A stretch of 64,000 nucleotides of DNA, taken from Megachile rotundata (lineage: Eukaryota > Arthropoda > Insecta > Hymenoptera > Megachilidae). Positions within the stretch are counted from its first letter, which is position 1. Each line of letters starts with the position of its first letter. The notes under the pieces were generated by a model that was not told where the DNA came from, searched no databases, and worked only from the letters and a program-made list of their open reading frames with translations. The DNA lies in assembly GCF_050947335.1 (NCBI RefSeq), contig NW_027473343.1, positions 992,001-1,056,000 on the forward strand, in the 5' to 3' direction. Shown here piece by piece: positions 63,201 to 64,000 of the stretch. A program made the translations under genes and the position numbers.

Positions 63201-64000
63201 CAATCATACAATCGCAATCATACACCCACAATCACACAATTACAATCACAATCATACGATCGCAATCATACAATCACAATCATACCATCACAATCATACA
63301 ATCACAATCATACAATCATAATCATACAATTACAATCATACATCACAATCATACAATCACAATCATACAATCGCAATCGCACAATCACAATCGTACAATC
63401 ACAATCGCACAATCACAATCGCACAATCACAATCATACAATCACAGTCATACAATCACAATCATACAATCACAATCATACATTCAAAGTCATGCAATCAC
63501 AATCATACAATCACAATCATGCAATCACAATCGTACAATCACAATCGTACAATCACAATTGCACAATCACAATCGCACAACCACAATCATACAATCACAG
63601 TCATACAATCACAATCATACAATCACAATCATACTATCACAATCATACAATCACAATCATACAATCACAATCATACAATCAATATCATACAATCACAATC
63701 ATACAATCACAATCATGCAATCACAATCATACAATCGCTTTCATACAATCGCAATCATACAATCACAATCATACAATCACAATCGTACATTCACAATCAT
63801 ACAATCACAATCATACAATCACAATCATACAATCACAAAAATACAATCATAATCATACAATCACAATCATACGATCACAATCATACTATCACAATCATAC
63901 AATCACAATCATACAATCACAATCATACATTCAAAGTCATGCAATCACAATCATACAATCACAATCATGCAATGACAATCGTACAATCACAATCGTACAA
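60251..64000 (+). repeat. Higher-order module G, copy 3, cut at the window end
   Basis: It matches copy 2 at +4,732 bp (55664/60396, 55846/60578, 56812/61544) and +4,760 bp later (57369/62129, 58799/63559). The 1,176-bp (84-unit) head of the module is missing, so the C landmark is absent here. Relative to copy 2, 28 bp is regained near 61.8 kb. The window stops at the place equal to about 59,240 in copy 2. Confidence 0.88.
61426..61545 (+). repeat. Perfect 14-bp run, 120 bp
   Basis: Module G copy 3 partner of 56,694-56,813 at +4,732 bp. Confidence 0.92.

Larger units (their letters stand above)
1..64000 (+). repeat. 14-bp satellite array filling the window
   Basis: The unit ATACAATCACAATC is repeated head to tail throughout, about 4,500 units, with point variants and rare units of 12, 13, 15 or 20 bp. 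The unit is two ACAATC hexamers plus AT. All units are in one orientation; I saw no reverse-complement stretch. The consensus plus strand lacks G. No unique-sequence gap, transposon, RNA gene or gene is visible. Common variants are TCGCAATC for TCACAATC, TACTATC, TACCATC, TACGATC, CAGTC for CAATC, ATGCAATC for ATACAATC, and the stop-bearing ATACAATCATAATC. Both window edges fall inside the array, so its true length is unknown. Seen directly; the satellite interpretation is inference from size and homogeneity. Confidence 0.99.

Noticed and set aside
1..64000. CRISPR array.
   Set aside because: The 14-bp units are contiguous and there are no unique spacers, no 23-40 bp repeats and no cas genes.
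1..64000. Telomeric repeat or G-quadruplex array.
   Set aside because: The unit does not resemble TTAGGG-type repeats. The minus strand has isolated G residues and at most GGG in rare cassettes, so no G4 pattern arises.
1..64000. Bacterial origin or iteron array.
   Set aside because: Iteron arrays are short and neighbour replication genes. Sixty-four kb of 14-bp repeat with no gene does not fit any prokaryotic replicon I know.

Overview
The whole 64 kb is one uninterrupted tandem-repeat (satellite) array. The unit is 14 bp, consensus ATACAATCACAATC, read in one orientation from the first base to the last. I found no unique sequence, gene, RNA gene, transposon or inverted segment. The array runs off both ends of the window, since the first bases sit in the middle of a variant unit and the last base falls inside a unit. 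An array of this size and homogeneity suggests eukaryotic heterochromatin, either pericentromeric, subtelomeric or a large interstitial block. Nothing in the sequence lets me name the taxon, and I do not.

The unit reads as two ACAATC hexamers plus AT. The consensus plus strand has A 7, C 4, T 3 and no G, so strand asymmetry is extreme and the consensus has no CpG. Because 14 is not a multiple of 3, each plus frame cycles through the same 14-residue peptide (QSQSYNHNHTITII) every 42 bp, and the consensus has no stop in any plus frame. Every minus frame meets TGA twice per 42 bp. The many long plus-strand open frames are therefore a by-product of the repeat, and none is annotated as a gene.

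The information in the window lies in point-variant units and the higher-order repeats (HORs) they define. I used recurring variant units as landmarks and call the modules D, E, bridge, B, C and G. Layout: D/E at 1-7.2 kb; bridge 7.2-7.58; two tandem B copies of 1,805 bp at 7.58-11.19 plus a tail; C at 11.4-14.15 with a 1,933-bp period; a 771-bp tandem duplication at 14.15-15.69; E tail and bridge 15.7-18.1; B 18.1-20.15; C head to 20.44; a ~4.0 kb tandem pair at 20.44-28.42; a ~6.0 kb tandem pair at 28.43-40.44, overlapped by a 3,976-bp tandem series at about 37.0-45.6; E tail and bridge 45.6-46.78; a shortened B at 46.78-48.64; then three tandem copies of a ~5.9/5.7/4.7 kb G module from 48.64 to the window end.

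The order E tail - bridge - B - C occurs three times (about 5.4-13, 15.7-21 and 43.5-49.3 kb), so whole multi-kilobase strings of modules have been copied. Size differences between copies are mostly exact multiples of 14 bp (14, 28, 42, 126, 154, 224, 308, 798, 1,176), as expected for in-register unequal exchange or slippage. I see no evidence of a new gene system here. The interest is in array architecture, strand asymmetry and the frame-independent reading property. All block limits come from landmark positions read by eye and may be off by a few units.
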